From Microvirga aerilata (GTDB lineage Bacteria > Pseudomonadota > Alphaproteobacteria > Rhizobiales > Beijerinckiaceae): a stretch of 64,000 nucleotides of DNA. This document shows positions 9,135 through 17,419 of this stretch, piece by piece; position 1 is the first letter of the stretch; every line of letters begins with the position of its first letter. The DNA lies in NCBI RefSeq assembly GCF_016743775.1, contig NZ_JAEQMY010000015.1, positions 59,102-123,101 of the forward strand, read 5' to 3'. The notes beneath the pieces are model-generated. The model saw only the letters and a list, made by a program, of their open reading frames with translations. It did no database searches and was not told the origin of the DNA. Position numbers and translations under genes: made by a program.

Positions 9135-10229
9135 ATGAATGCCCCCCTCGGATATATTGGCGACCGGCCGTCGCAGCGACTGATCCCTGCCGAGCCCATC
9201 GTGCGGCTGGAGCGCATCTCCAAGACCTTCCCCGGCCGCGACGGGCAGCCTGTCACGGCCCTGCGGGAAACTGATCTTTCCGTGCAGCAGGGCTCGATCC
9301 TCGGCGTGATCGGCCGCTCGGGTGCCGGCAAATCGACCCTGATCCGCCTCGTGAACGGCCTGGAGAAGCCCACCACCGGCAAGGTCATCGTGGACGGAGC
9401 GGACATCGCGGCCCTTCCCGAGGCTGCCCTTCGCCATGCCCGCCGCTCCATCGGCATGATCTTCCAGCACTTCAACCTGCTCTCCTCGCGCACGGCCGCC
9501 CAGAACGTGGCCCTGCCGCTCGAGGTGGCGGGCTACGACAAGGCGGAGATCAGGACGCGGGTCGAGGAGCTGCTCGCCCTCGTGGGCCTCACCGACAAGC
9601 GCAACCGCTACCCGTCCGAATTGTCGGGCGGCCAGAAGCAGCGGGTCGGCATCGCCCGCGCGCTCGCCACCAAGCCGAAGGTTCTCCTGTCGGACGAGGC
9701 CACCTCGGCCCTCGACCCGGAAACCACCCGCTCGATCCTGGACCTGCTCGGCCGCATCAACGCGGAGCTGGGCCTGACGATCCTGCTCATCACCCACGAG
9801 ATGGCCGTGATCCGCTCCATCGCCCGCGAGGTCGCGGTGATCGAGGGCGGGCGCATCGTCGAACAGGGCGACGTGTTCGAGGTATTCACCCGTCCGCAGC
9901 ACGAGGTGACCCGCTCCTTCCTGGCCGACGAGGCGGGGCGCGCGCTGCCGCCTTATGTGGCAGGCCGCCTTCGCTCCGAGGCATCGCCGGGCAGCCAGGC
10001 GGTCGTCCGGATCGGCTTTCGCGGCCCGCACGCGACGGATCCGGTGCTGTCGCGCCTCGCGCGCGATCTCAACATCGAGACCAACATCCTGTCGGGCTCG
10101 GTGGATGAGATCGCAGGCCGCCCCTTCGGCACTCTCGTCGTCGGCGTGCCGGAAGCCGCGCTCGCCACCACCCTCGATTTCCTGAAGCAGTACGGTCTCG
10201 ACACGGAGGTGCTCGGCCATGTCGCCTGA
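9135..10229 (+). CDS. metN: D/L-methionine ABC importer ATPase
   Basis: 364 residues. Walker [10 protein letters not shown] (residues 60-68), signature [11 protein letters not shown], Walker [13 protein letters not shown] and the switch His in LLITHEM form a complete ABC ATPase. The C-terminal 80-90 residues (from about 280, [20 protein letters not shown] onward) match the ACT-like NIL domain that lets MetN sense cytoplasmic methionine and shut the transporter (trans-inhibition). It drives methionine import with MetI and MetQ, and its 3' end overlaps metI by 11 bases. Confidence 0.95.
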   Translation: MNAPLGYIGDRPSQRLIPAEPIVRLERISKTFPGRDGQPVTALRETDLSVQQGSILGVIGRSGAGKSTLIRLVNGLEKPTTGKVIVDGADIAALPEAALRHARRSIGMIFQHFNLLSSRTAAQNVALPLEVAGYDKAEIRTRVEELLALVGLTDKRNRYPSELSGGQKQRVGIARALATKPKVLLSDEATSALDPETTRSILDLLGRINAELGLTILLITHEMAVIRSIAREVAVIEGGRIVEQGDVFEVFTRPQHEVTRSFLADEAGRALPPYVAGRLRSEASPGSQAVVRIGFRGPHATDPVLSRLARDLNIETNILSGSVDEIAGRPFGTLVVGVPEAALATTLDFLKQYGLDTEVLGHVA

Positions 10230-10884
10230 GATGATCCGCCTTATCGCCGCCTCCACCGGCGAAACCCTCTACATGGTCGCCGTGGCGGCCCTGATCGCCA
10301 CCGCCTTCGGCCTTCCGCTCGGCATCTTCCTGGCCACCAGCGGCAAGGGCGAACTGTTCGCGGCCCCCTGGGTCAACCGGGTGCTCGGCGTCGTCGTCAA
10401 CGCCACCCGCTCGACGCCCTTCATCATTCTCGTGGTTGCGATCATTCCGTTCACCCGCCTGATCGCCGGCACCTCCATCGGCACCAGCGCGGCCATCGTG
10501 CCGCTGACGATCGCCGCCACGCCCTTCATCGCCCGCCTGATCGAAGGCGCGATCCGGGAAGTCGACCAGGGCCTCGTCGAGGCGGCGCGCGCCTTCGGCG
10601 CAAGCCCGCTCCAGATCGTCCTCAAGGTTCTGGTCCCGGAGGCCCTGCCCGGCATCGTGCTCGGGCTGACGCTCGCCATCGTGTCGCTTCTCGGCTTCTC
10701 GGCCATGGTGGGCGCGGTGGGCGGCGGCGGGCTCGGCGATCTGGGCATCCGCTACGGCTACCAGCGCTTCATGCCCGAGATGATGCTGGCCGTGGTGGTC
10801 GTTCTCATCGTCCTCGTCCAGGCGGTGCAGACCATCGGCGACCGCCTGGCCCGGCACCTCAACAAGCGCATCCGGCACGCCTGA
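10219..10884 (+). CDS. metI: methionine ABC importer permease
   Basis: 221 residues with about five transmembrane helices. It carries the permease signature loop for MetN contact ([25 protein letters not shown], near residues 115-140), typical of BPD_transp_1 proteins of the MetI family. It overlaps metN and is followed 34 bases later by metQ, so the three form one operon. Confidence 0.94.
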   Translation: MSPEMIRLIAASTGETLYMVAVAALIATAFGLPLGIFLATSGKGELFAAPWVNRVLGVVVNATRSTPFIILVVAIIPFTRLIAGTSIGTSAAIVPLTIAATPFIARLIEGAIREVDQGLVEAARAFGASPLQIVLKVLVPEALPGIVLGLTLAIVSLLGFSAMVGAVGGGGLGDLGIRYGYQRFMPEMMLAVVVVLIVLVQAVQTIGDRLARHLNKRIRHA

Positions 10885-10918
10885 CCGCTTTTTCAAGTTC
10901 AATCCTAGGAGCACCCCC

Positions 10919-11704
10919 ATGTCCCTGAAGACCCTGGGCCTCGCCGCCCTGCTCTCCCTCGCCGCCCTGCCCGCCGCCGCGCAGACGCAGACCGTCCGCA
11001 TCGGCGCCACCCCCGGCCCGCACGCGCAGATCCTCGAAGCCGTGAAGCCCATCGCGGCCCAGAAGGGCATCGACATCAAGATCGTGGAGTTCTCCGACTA
11101 CGTGGTGCCGAACACGGCCCTGGCCTCCGGCGACATCGAGGCGAACTCGTTCCAGAACCAGCCCTATCTCGACAACCAGGTCGCCGACCGCGGCTACAAG
11201 ATCGAGAGCGTGGGGCTCACCGTGAACTTCCCGATCGGCATCTACTCCAAGAAGCACAAGAGCCTGGACGCCCTGCCGAGCGGCGCCACCATCTCGATCC
11301 CGAACGACCCGACCAACGGCGGCCGCGCCCTCATCCTCCTGCAGGACAAGGGCCTGATCAAGCTGAAGGAAGGCACAGGCTACAAGCCGACGCCCCTCGA
11401 CGTGACCGACAACCCCAAGAAGCTGAAATTCGTCGAGATCGAAGCAGCCCAGGGACCGCGCGTGCTCGCCGACGTGGATGCGGCCGTCATCAACACCAAC
11501 TATGCCACATCGGGCGGCCTCGACCCGGTGAAGGATCCGATCGCCCGCGAGAACCCGAAGGGTCCCTACGTGAACCTCATCGCCGTGCGCAGCGAGGACA
11601 AGAACAAGCCCTGGGTGAAGGCTCTGGTCGAGTCCTACCACACGCCCGAGGTGAAGAAGTTCATCGAGGAGAAGTTCAAAGGCTCGGTGCTCACCTCCTG
11701 GTAA
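10919..11704 (+). CDS. metQ: methionine-binding protein of MetQ/NlpA family, no lipobox
   Basis: 261 residues, NlpA lipoprotein family (VRIGATPGPHAQILEAVKPIAAQKGIDIKIVEFSDY, NEGDIEANSFQNQPYL-type core, AVINTNYA). It captures methionine in the periplasm and delivers it to MetNI. The leader MSLKTLGLAALLSLAALPAAAQT is a plain signal peptide with an AxA cleavage site. Unlike classic MetQ there is no Cys, so it should be a soluble periplasmic protein rather than a lipoprotein. AGGAG lies 6 bases before the ATG. Confidence 0.94.
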   Translation: MSLKTLGLAALLSLAALPAAAQTQTVRIGATPGPHAQILEAVKPIAAQKGIDIKIVEFSDYVVPNTALASGDIEANSFQNQPYLDNQVADRGYKIESVGLTVNFPIGIYSKKHKSLDALPSGATISIPNDPTNGGRALILLQDKGLIKLKEGTGYKPTPLDVTDNPKKLKFVEIEAAQGPRVLADVDAAVINTNYATSGGLDPVKDPIARENPKGPYVNLIAVRSEDKNKPWVKALVESYHTPEVKKFIEEKFKGSVLTSW

Positions 11705-11727
11705 GCGCCGCTCTATAGCCCTTTAGG

Positions 11728-11756
11728 AAGCCGGTCCCATGGGGCCGGCTTTTTTC
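11728..11756 (+). terminator. intrinsic terminator of metNIQ
   Basis: AAGCCGGTCCC at 11728-11738 pairs with GGGCCGGCTT at 11742-11751 (one bulged T), followed by TTTTTT. It ends the metNIQ operon, which faces the convergent oxidoreductase gene. Confidence 0.85.
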
Positions 11757-11762
11757 ATGCGC

Positions 11763-12911
11763 CTATTTCTGGCGCGGCTCCTGCAAGCGCTCCCCGGCCG
11801 ACAGGAATTGCCCGGACCGCTTGGCCCTCACGGCCTCCAGCAGGGTCCAGGCGGCGTTGCGCACCTCGTCCTGCACGGCATTGTCCCGGTCGAGTTCCTC
11901 ATGGCTGGTCGCGTAAGGCTTCCAGTAGCCGATGTAGCGGTCGACCTCGGCCAGGGCTCCGGCGGGCACCAGATCCATGGCGCGCAGCCAATCGGACAGG
12001 CTGCGGCGAACGTCGCTGGCGCCCTCGGCATCCCCGTGAACGATGACCGAGAACATGCGGCCCGCCAGGTGCTTGGGATAATCCCAGCCCTTCAGCTCCA
12101 TCTCCTTGGCCTGGTCCGTCTTCTTGCCGTGGGTGGAGGTCGGGTCCGGGTTGCCCCCGTCGGCGCAGACGAGCCTGTCCATCATCAGCTTCAGGGGCGA
12201 GGAGACCTGGTACCAGTTGACCGGGGTGACGATCATGACCCCATGGGCTGCGACCCACCGGGGATAGATCTCGTTCATCCAGTCATGCGCCTGCCCGAGG
12301 GAGTGGTTGGGATAGCAGGAGCACGGCCAATGGCAGAGCGGCGCCGCGGTCGAGAAGCAGGCCTTGCACGGGTGGATGTGGCGGCCGTACTCGGAGGTGA
12401 GACGGCTGAGTTCGAGCACCTCGACTTCTGTGTTCTCGGCGCTCCCGAGAACCTGCCGGGCCACGTCGACGAGGCGATAGCTCTTTGACATCTCGCCGGG
12501 GCATGTGTGCTCGCTGCGCGAAGACGCCACGATCAGGAGAAACCGGTCGGGACCTGCCTGGTCCTCGTGCCGCTTCTGCGCCTCGTCGATCGCCTCCTTC
12601 GCGGCAATCCAGTCGACGGAAAAATCGTAATCGGGGTCGGTGAATCCAGGCCCCGCCTTGCGGGTTTTCGGGCTCTTGCGGTGATGGCTGTAGGCATCCC
12701 AGGCCGCGTCGGCGATCCGCTGGAGCTCGCCCTTGAGCGGCTCGAAGGCGGGATCCAGGAACTGCTGGAGGAATCTTTTTCGGAATTCGCCCTCGTCGAG
12801 GGTCGGATCGGGGGTGCCCTTCCGCGCTTCTGGAGTGATCAAGAGGCTCTCCTGCCGAGAGGGACCGAACGCTAAGCTTGCAACGCAGGGTTCCCATGTC
12901 CGTTCCGGCAT
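11763..12911 (-). CDS. NAD(P)H-dependent flavin oxidoreductase (flavodoxin-like fold)
   Basis: 382 residues. The flavodoxin-fold domain occupies roughly residues 125-340: LLIVASSRSEHTCPGEMSKS (phosphate-binding first loop), a Cys-rich loop CKACFSTAAPLCHWPCSCYP, and MIVTPVNWYQVSSPLKLMMDRL, typical of NADPH-dependent FMN reductases and iron-sulfur flavoproteins. The first 120 residues are an extension with no domain I recognise. The reaction is probably two-electron reduction of a quinone or other acceptor with FMN, but this is inferred from fold only. The start lies 79 bases from the divergent aldo/keto reductase start. Confidence 0.78.
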   Translation of the reverse strand: MPERTWEPCVASLAFGPSRQESLLITPEARKGTPDPTLDEGEFRKRFLQQFLDPAFEPLKGELQRIADAAWDAYSHHRKSPKTRKAGPGFTDPDYDFSVDWIAAKEAIDEAQKRHEDQAGPDRFLLIVASSRSEHTCPGEMSKSYRLVDVARQVLGSAENTEVEVLELSRLTSEYGRHIHPCKACFSTAAPLCHWPCSCYPNHSLGQAHDWMNEIYPRWVAAHGVMIVTPVNWYQVSSPLKLMMDRLVCADGGNPDPTSTHGKKTDQAKEMELKGWDYPKHLAGRMFSVIVHGDAEGASDVRRSLSDWLRAMDLVPAGALAEVDRYIGYWKPYATSHEELDRDNAVQDEVRNAAWTLLEAVRAKRSGQFLSAGERLQEPRQK

Positions 12912-12990
12912 ACCTCTCCCGTCATGCCATCACTATTTGCTTATCGGGCGGCGGCCCTACCTTCCTGCCGCAACTTCAATGGAGCAGCCG

Positions 12991-13818
12991 ATGTCAGCCA
13001 TACCCACGATCCGCCTGAACGATGGAAACGCCATGCCGCAATTCGGCTACGGCGTCTGGCGGGTCTCGAACGAGGAAGCGGCGGCGGCTGTGGGCGAGGC
13101 CATCAAGGCCGGCTACCGCTCCGTCGATACGGCTGCGATCTATGGGAACGAGGAGGGCGTGGGAGAAGCCATCCGCGCCGCGTCTGTTTCCCGCGACGAG
13201 CTCTTCATCACCACGAAGGTGTGGAACAACAATCACGGCTACGACAACACCCTGCGGGCGTTCGACGAAAGCCTGGGGCGCCTGCAACTCGATTTTGTGG
13301 ATCTCTACCTGATCCATTGGCCCGTGGCCGGAAGCGACGCCTATCGCGACACCTGGCGCGCCCTGATCAAGCTGAAGCAGGATGGCCGCGCAAGGTCCAT
13401 CGGCGTGTCCAACTTCATGGTGGAGCACCTGCGGCGCCTGATCGACGAGACGGGGGTGACGCCTGCGGTCAACCAGATCGAGCTGCATCCGCGCTTCCAG
13501 CAGAAGGAACTGCGCGCCTTTCATGCGGCGAACGGAATCGCGACCGAATCCTGGAGCCCGCTCGGCCAGGGCAGCCTCGTGACCGACGAGACCCTCGCGG
13601 GGATCGGCCGCAAATACGGCAAGACCCCGGCCCAGGTCATCCTGCGCTGGCACCTGGACAACGGCCTCGTCGTGATCCCGAAATCCGTGACGCCCTCCCG
13701 CATGCGGGAGAACATCGACGTGTTCGATTTCAAGCTCGATGCGGACGATATGCGCGTCATCGAGGGCCTCGACGACAAGGGCGGCCGCGTCGGCCCCGAT
13801 CCCGCCGTCTTCGGCTGA
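12991..13818 (+). CDS. aldo/keto reductase (2,5-diketo-D-gluconate reductase-like)
   Basis: 275 residues from the ATG at 12991, preceded by GGAG at 12981-12984. The frame is open upstream but that part is not AKR-like. The AKR catalytic tetrad is present: Asp and Tyr in DTAAIYGNEEGVG, Lys in FITTKVWNN and His in LYLIHWPV. The NADPH-binding segment VIPKSVTPSRMRENIDVFDF is near the C-terminus. It reduces aldehydes or ketones with NADPH, and the subfamily resembles AKR5 (DkgA/B). It is divergent from the flavin oxidoreductase gene, which suggests a shared carbonyl or electrophile stress role. Confidence 0.9.
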   Translation: MSAIPTIRLNDGNAMPQFGYGVWRVSNEEAAAAVGEAIKAGYRSVDTAAIYGNEEGVGEAIRAASVSRDELFITTKVWNNNHGYDNTLRAFDESLGRLQLDFVDLYLIHWPVAGSDAYRDTWRALIKLKQDGRARSIGVSNFMVEHLRRLIDETGVTPAVNQIELHPRFQQKELRAFHAANGIATESWSPLGQGSLVTDETLAGIGRKYGKTPAQVILRWHLDNGLVVIPKSVTPSRMRENIDVFDFKLDADDMRVIEGLDDKGGRVGPDPAVFG

Positions 13819-13827
13819 CGGCAGGGG

Positions 13828-14634
13828 CTACAGGCGGCTCTTTGCAGGATCGCCCGTAGCCTCGAACTGCCTGTAGATCGCCTCCGCGATGGGCAGGAGC
13901 TGCGCGCGCTCCGTTCTCGCGGAGACCACGTAGGACAGGCCGTTGTCGATCCAGGAAAAGGCGGACACGTCGCCCTCCGTCTCGAAGCGGAACGACGTCT
14001 GCTCCGCGCCGCCGCCGGCCCGGGCATAGAGCGTCAGGCGGTTGCCGCCCTCGTTCTCGTACATGAAAAGAGCGGCGGCTTGGCCGCTATCCGGCAGAAG
14101 CCGCCCGCCGATCAGACGATAGCCCTGGGCGCCCAGGTTGGGCGCCACGAGGGGCCTGCCCACACGGCGCGACAGCCATTGCACGAGATGGGCCTCCTGA
14201 TCGCCAGGAACCTCGACGGGGTGAAGCCGCTCGCTCACATAGATGCGGTGGGCCGCGATCGCACTGTCGGCCGCGCTCGCGATCGTTTGTCCCTGCCGGC
14301 CCGACGACCACCATGCTCCTCCCGCGGCGCCGAGCACCGCACCGATGGCGAGCCACGCCATGGCGGCCGCCACGGTCGCGGGCCGAACGAGCGAGCGGCG
14401 CCGCCGGGCGGCTACGAGATTGGCGATCCGCAGGCGTGAAGGAATGGGCTCCTCGGCCTTGAACGCCAGCCGTTCCCGCAGCGCCCTGCGCTGCTCGATC
14501 TCACACTCGACCTGGGCGGCCATGACCGGACGGGCCGCAAGATAGGCCTTCACGGCCTCCAGCCGCGCGGGCGCGAGCCTGTCATCGACGAAGGCCTGCA
14601 GATCGTCCTCTCCGATGGGTCGCTCGCCCGTCAC
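13828..14634 (-). CDS. membrane anti-sigma factor partner of the ECF sigma factor
   Basis: 268 residues from a GTG start that overlaps the sigma-factor stop (GTGA). The N-terminal 70 residues resemble a zinc-less anti-sigma domain (GEDDLQAFVDDRLAPARLEAVKAYL). One transmembrane helix lies near residues 87-108, and a periplasmic domain of about 155 residues follows. That topology and the coupling to an ECF sigma gene identify it as the cognate anti-sigma factor. No HxxxCxxC zinc motif is visible. The signal it senses is unknown, although the upstream secreted-repeat gene suggests an envelope signal. Confidence 0.86.
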   Translation of the reverse strand: MTGERPIGEDDLQAFVDDRLAPARLEAVKAYLAARPVMAAQVECEIEQRRALRERLAFKAEEPIPSRLRIANLVAARRRRSLVRPATVAAAMAWLAIGAVLGAAGGAWWSSGRQGQTIASAADSAIAAHRIYVSERLHPVEVPGDQEAHLVQWLSRRVGRPLVAPNLGAQGYRLIGGRLLPDSGQAAALFMYENEGGNRLTLYARAGGGAEQTSFRFETEGDVSAFSWIDNGLSYVVSARTERAQLLPIAEAIYRQFEATGDPAKSRL

Positions 14635-15146
14635 TTCACTCTCCTGAGAACGGCGCTGCGCCCGTTTTCCATGAACTCTCTCAATCTCGCCCGCGCCCTG
14701 CTGAGCCGGGACATCACCGTGCCGAGCGGAATGTCCAGCACCTGCGCCGCCTGCTCGTAGGACAGGTCCTCGACGCCGACCAGAAGCAGCACCGAACGCT
14801 GCTCCTCGGACAGGGCGTCGAGCCCGGTCAGAACATCGTGCAAGTCGGCGCGGATCTCCGGCCCGCCGTCAGGGGCCGGAACGTCATCCAGAGCATCCTC
14901 TCCCAGGTGAACGCCGCGGCTCCTGCGATGCCGCAGCGAGCTGAGAAACAGGTTGCGCTGGATCGCGAAGAGCCAGGCCCTCAGGTCACCGTCGAGCCGT
15001 CGCTGGTTCCAGCGGCTGATGGCGCGCTCCAGGGTGTCCTGGACGAGGTCGTCCGCGGTCTGGTCGTCGCGCAGCAGGGCCCAGGCGTAGCGCCTTAAGG
15101 CCGGAATCTGCGGTTCGAGCAGCGAGGCGATCTCGTCCAAGGTCAA
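14631..15146 (-). CDS. ECF-type RNA polymerase sigma factor
   Basis: 171 residues. Sigma region 2 (LRRYAWALLRDDQTADDLVQDTLERAISRW, about residues 18-48) and region 4 (SEEQRSVLLLVGVEDLSYEQAAQVLDIPLGTVMSRLSRAR, about 115-155) are complete with no region 3, as in ECF factors. The best start is TTG at 15146 with GGATGAAAG just before it; the nearest upstream ATG is out of frame and stops at once. It is coupled to its anti-sigma gene by a GTGA overlap and follows the secreted-repeat gene by 51 bases. Confidence 0.92.
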   Translation of the reverse strand: MTLDEIASLLEPQIPALRRYAWALLRDDQTADDLVQDTLERAISRWNQRRLDGDLRAWLFAIQRNLFLSSLRHRRSRGVHLGEDALDDVPAPDGGPEIRADLHDVLTGLDALSEEQRSVLLLVGVEDLSYEQAAQVLDIPLGTVMSRLSRARARLREFMENGRSAVLRRVK

Positions 15147-15197
15147 ACTTTCATCCGTCGGGCCTCATTCAATGATGAGATGCCCCGTCAGGCAAGA

Positions 15198-15584
15198 CTA
15201 TGGTGCCGCCACATGCCAGACATTGTTCACGCCGTCGCCCGTGACCTCGCCGGGCTTGGTATCCTTCACCCAGGTATAGAGCGGCTTGCCTTTGTAGGCC
15301 CACTGCTTGGCGCCGTCGTCACGGGTGATCACGCTCCAATCGCCGGAGGCCGACGCGGACGCATCCGCCATGAGCGGCGGCCAGTTTTGAGCGCATTGAC
15401 CGTTGCAGGCCGACTTGCCGGCCGCATCGCGGTCGAAGGTGTAGAGCGTCATTCCCTTGGCGTCGACCAGAGCCTTGCCCTTGCTCGTGTCCGCCATTTT
15501 CGCCGGGGCGGCCGTCTGGGCCAGCGCGCAGGTCGCGGCGACCAGAAGTCCTGCCAGGATGGTGGGGCGCAAAATCTGCTTCAT
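15198..15584 (-). CDS. secreted repeat protein, COG4315/Lipoprotein_15 family
   Basis: 128 residues with a signal peptide ending CALAQ. The mature part carries two of the short repeats of this family: GMTLYTFDRDAAGKSACNG followed by CAQNWPPL, and GKPLYTWVKDTKPGEVTGDG. These periplasmic proteins are of unknown function and are very often encoded beside ECF sigma/anti-sigma pairs, as here. The paired Cys in ACNGQC could form a disulfide or bind a cofactor. It is the first gene of the cassette and has a candidate ECF promoter 38-70 bases upstream, so it is probably the main target of the sigma factor. Confidence 0.85.
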   Translation of the reverse strand: MKQILRPTILAGLLVAATCALAQTAAPAKMADTSKGKALVDAKGMTLYTFDRDAAGKSACNGQCAQNWPPLMADASASASGDWSVITRDDGAKQWAYKGKPLYTWVKDTKPGEVTGDGVNNVWHVAAP

Positions 15585-15621
15585 GGGTGTCCTCCCGAGG
15601 TCGAGACCATGACCTCATCCT

Positions 15622-15651
15622 CAAAGACACCTCTCAGGGCGGCTTTATTCC
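15622..15651 (-). promoter_or_regulatory. candidate ECF-sigma promoter of the cassette
   Basis: Reading the minus strand, GGAAT (15651-15647) is followed after 17-18 bases by TGTC (15629-15626). This is the GGAA(T/C)...GTC architecture recognised by ECF sigma factors in alphaproteobacteria. It lies about 40 bases before the ATG of the secreted-repeat gene, the first gene of the sigma cassette, which fits autoregulation. Confidence 0.5.
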
Positions 15652-15676
15652 CCCACCCCGCAAGAACTTTCGGCTG

Positions 15677-16219
15677 TTATCGCCCCATCGGGTTGAAGCG
15701 CGCGGGATCGTCGAGCGGCTCGCGCAGTTCGATCCTGTGGCGGCCGTTGTCGCGGATCTGCGCCACCCGGTAGCTGTCCTCCAGCTGGTCTTCGGGCGGC
15801 TGGAGGATGTCCACACCCATCTCGCTCAGGCGGGCAACCTCCTTGTCCACGTCGGGAACGATCAGGCTGATCACCGGGGCGCCGGTTGCCCGCACGGCCG
15901 CGGTGGCATCGGGATCCTGCGGCAGAACGTGATCGGTCTCGTTGATCTCGAGCAGGAAGCCGCTCTTCTCCAGGACGGCCTTGCGCCCGGGAACGAGGCT
16001 CTGGCTGCCGATCAGCCGGAAGCCCAGGGTGTCCCTGTACCACCGGACGCTTTCGTCGAAGTCCGGCGTCCGGATGGCGGCCGAGGTCGGCGTCGGCTCG
16101 GAGGCCGCCCGGGCGTGCCCGGGAGAGGCAAGGCCGAGGCAGGCGGCCATGAGGGGGGCGACCAGACCCGCTCCCAGCAGACGCCGCCACTCCGGAAAGA
16201 TTCCTTGCCCTGCTCTCAC
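15677..16219 (-). CDS. exported VOC-family (glyoxalase-like) protein
   Basis: About 180 residues from a GTG at 16219 with GAGGG before it; an ATG at 16264 is the alternative. A signal-peptide-like segment (LLGAGLVAPLMAACLGLASPGHARA) precedes one VOC/glyoxalase domain: IRTPDFDESVRWYRDTLGFRL, FLLEINETDHVLP, VSLIVPDVDKEVARLSEMGV and a final IELREPLDDP. VOC domains bind metals and act in dioxygenases, glyoxalases or resistance proteins; metal ligands here cannot be assigned. An exported VOC protein is unusual, and the signal peptide could instead be a lipoprotein-like leader (MAACLG). Confidence 0.75.
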   Translation of the reverse strand: MRAGQGIFPEWRRLLGAGLVAPLMAACLGLASPGHARAASEPTPTSAAIRTPDFDESVRWYRDTLGFRLIGSQSLVPGRKAVLEKSGFLLEINETDHVLPQDPDATAAVRATGAPVISLIVPDVDKEVARLSEMGVDILQPPEDQLEDSYRVAQIRDNGRHRIELREPLDDPARFNPMGR

Positions 16220-16413
16220 GTTACAGCCCTCGCTTAGCCACCTATCACTTAGCCGTATACACATGAACGCACGGAAGGGCAGATCGTTTTATCGGACCTC
16301 ACGGCTTTGGGAACGGGCGCGCTCCAGAGCATCTTTCGGCACAGGGGATCCGGTTTGCCGAAAATTGCCGCGCATAAAGAAGGAGAGACGATCCCGCGCA
16401 AGGGGAAACGGCT

Positions 16414-16851
16414 CTAGTCCTGCATGAGCTTGAGGAGCAGGGTCGCGAGCTGCCCGGCCTCCTTCTCGGTGAGCTTCGCCGCGATGAAGCGGTTGATGGC
16501 GGCGCTGTAGACGCCCCACATGCGCCATTGCAGCGCCCTGCCCTCCTGTGTGATCTCGACCAGCTGGCGTCTCTTGTCGCCCGGATAGGGAATGCGGCGC
16601 ACGAGCCCCTCGGCCTCCATGCGGTCGAGGAGCCTGGAGAGATTGTACTGCTCGAACAGCACCGCCTCCTCGATCTCCCGCGGCGTCAGGCGTCCCTCGG
16701 GACCGCGCTTGAGCTCGAGCAGCACGTCGTACCAGTGGAGGGTGGGAAAGCCGGCGCTCTTGAGCTCCGCCTCGATGCGCCCCACCAGCGCCCGCTGAGT
16801 GCGGATCAGGCGGCCCCAGGCCTTGATCACCGCGGCAGATGGTTCTTGCAT
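16414..16851 (-). CDS. MarR-family transcriptional regulator (probable repressor of doxX-gst)
   Basis: 145 residues from the ATG at 16851, with GGAAGGG upstream; an in-frame ATG at 16905 would run the start into the operator region. The winged-helix core is clear: LHWYDVLLELKRGPEGRLTPREI, then QYNLSRLLDRMEAEGLVRRIPYPGDKRRQLVEIT (recognition helix and wing). It faces doxX-gst across a gap holding three ATGCA-N2-TGCAT palindromes, the expected form of a MarR operator, so it probably represses itself and the divergent operon until a ligand such as a phenolic or electrophile releases it. Confidence 0.9.
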   Translation of the reverse strand: MQEPSAAVIKAWGRLIRTQRALVGRIEAELKSAGFPTLHWYDVLLELKRGPEGRLTPREIEEAVLFEQYNLSRLLDRMEAEGLVRRIPYPGDKRRQLVEITQEGRALQWRMWGVYSAAINRFIAAKLTEKEAGQLATLLLKLMQD

Positions 16852-16875
16852 TCCGGCAAACCCTTCCTGTTTTTG

Positions 16876-16936
16876 ATGCAATTGCATTGAAATTGACAAA
16901 TCCATGCATCTGCATCAAATCTATATGCACTTGCAT
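16876..16936. promoter_or_regulatory. three-site MarR operator, ATGCA-NN-TGCAT x3
   Basis: Perfect 12-bp palindromes ATGCAATTGCAT (16876-16887), ATGCATCTGCAT (16904-16915) and ATGCACTTGCAT (16925-16936) lie between the marR-like gene and doxX. Centre spacings are 28 and 21 bp. A -35-like TTGACA (16893-16898) lies between boxes 1 and 2, so box 2 falls in the promoter spacer, and box 3 abuts the doxX ribosome-binding site. This placement suits repression of both divergent promoters. Confidence 0.82.
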
Positions 16937-16947
16937 GGAGATTTGCA

Positions 16948-17397
16948 ATGACACACGCTCATCCGACCAATTCAGACTATGCCGCCCTGCTCCTTCGGGT
17001 GTCGCTCGGCCTCATGTACATCGCCCACAGCCTCATCCTGAAGTGGATGACCTTCACGCTTGCCGGCACCGCGCAGTACTTCGAATCGCTGGGCCTGCCC
17101 GGCGCCCTCGCCTATGCGACCTTCTGGGCCGAGCTCGTCGGCGGCGTCCTGCTGGTTCTGGGCATCCAGAGCCGCTGGGTCGCTCTCGCGCTCCTGCCGG
17201 TTCTCGTCGGGGCCGCCTGGGTTCACATCGGCAACGGCTGGGTGTTCTCGGCGCAAGGCGGCGGCTGGGAATATCCCCTTTACCTGATCGTGCTCTCCGT
17301 TGCACAAGCCCTGTTGGGCGACGGGGCCTATGCCCTGAAGCCATCCCGTTCGCTCACGCTGTCTCCCGCAGCCGTGACGCTCAAGACCGCAGCCTAA
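16948..17397 (+). CDS. DoxX-family membrane protein
   Basis: 149 residues with four predicted transmembrane helices (around 10-35, 55-75, 80-98 and 115-135). The DoxX pattern is visible: LLLRVSLGLMYIAHSLILK, FFESLGLP-like YFESLGLPG, and AELVGGVLLVLGIQSRWVALALLPVLVGA. DoxX proteins take part in redox and thiol homeostasis, for example with sulfur or quinone reduction, although the chemistry is unsettled. GGAG sits 7 bases before the ATG. It is followed after 22 bases by a glutathione transferase gene, consistent with an electrophile or redox stress operon under the divergent MarR regulator. Confidence 0.88.
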   Translation: MTHAHPTNSDYAALLLRVSLGLMYIAHSLILKWMTFTLAGTAQYFESLGLPGALAYATFWAELVGGVLLVLGIQSRWVALALLPVLVGAAWVHIGNGWVFSAQGGGWEYPLYLIVLSVAQALLGDGAYALKPSRSLTLSPAAVTLKTAA

Positions 17398-17419
17398 CCC
17401 CCCTCTCAGGAGAAAACCC

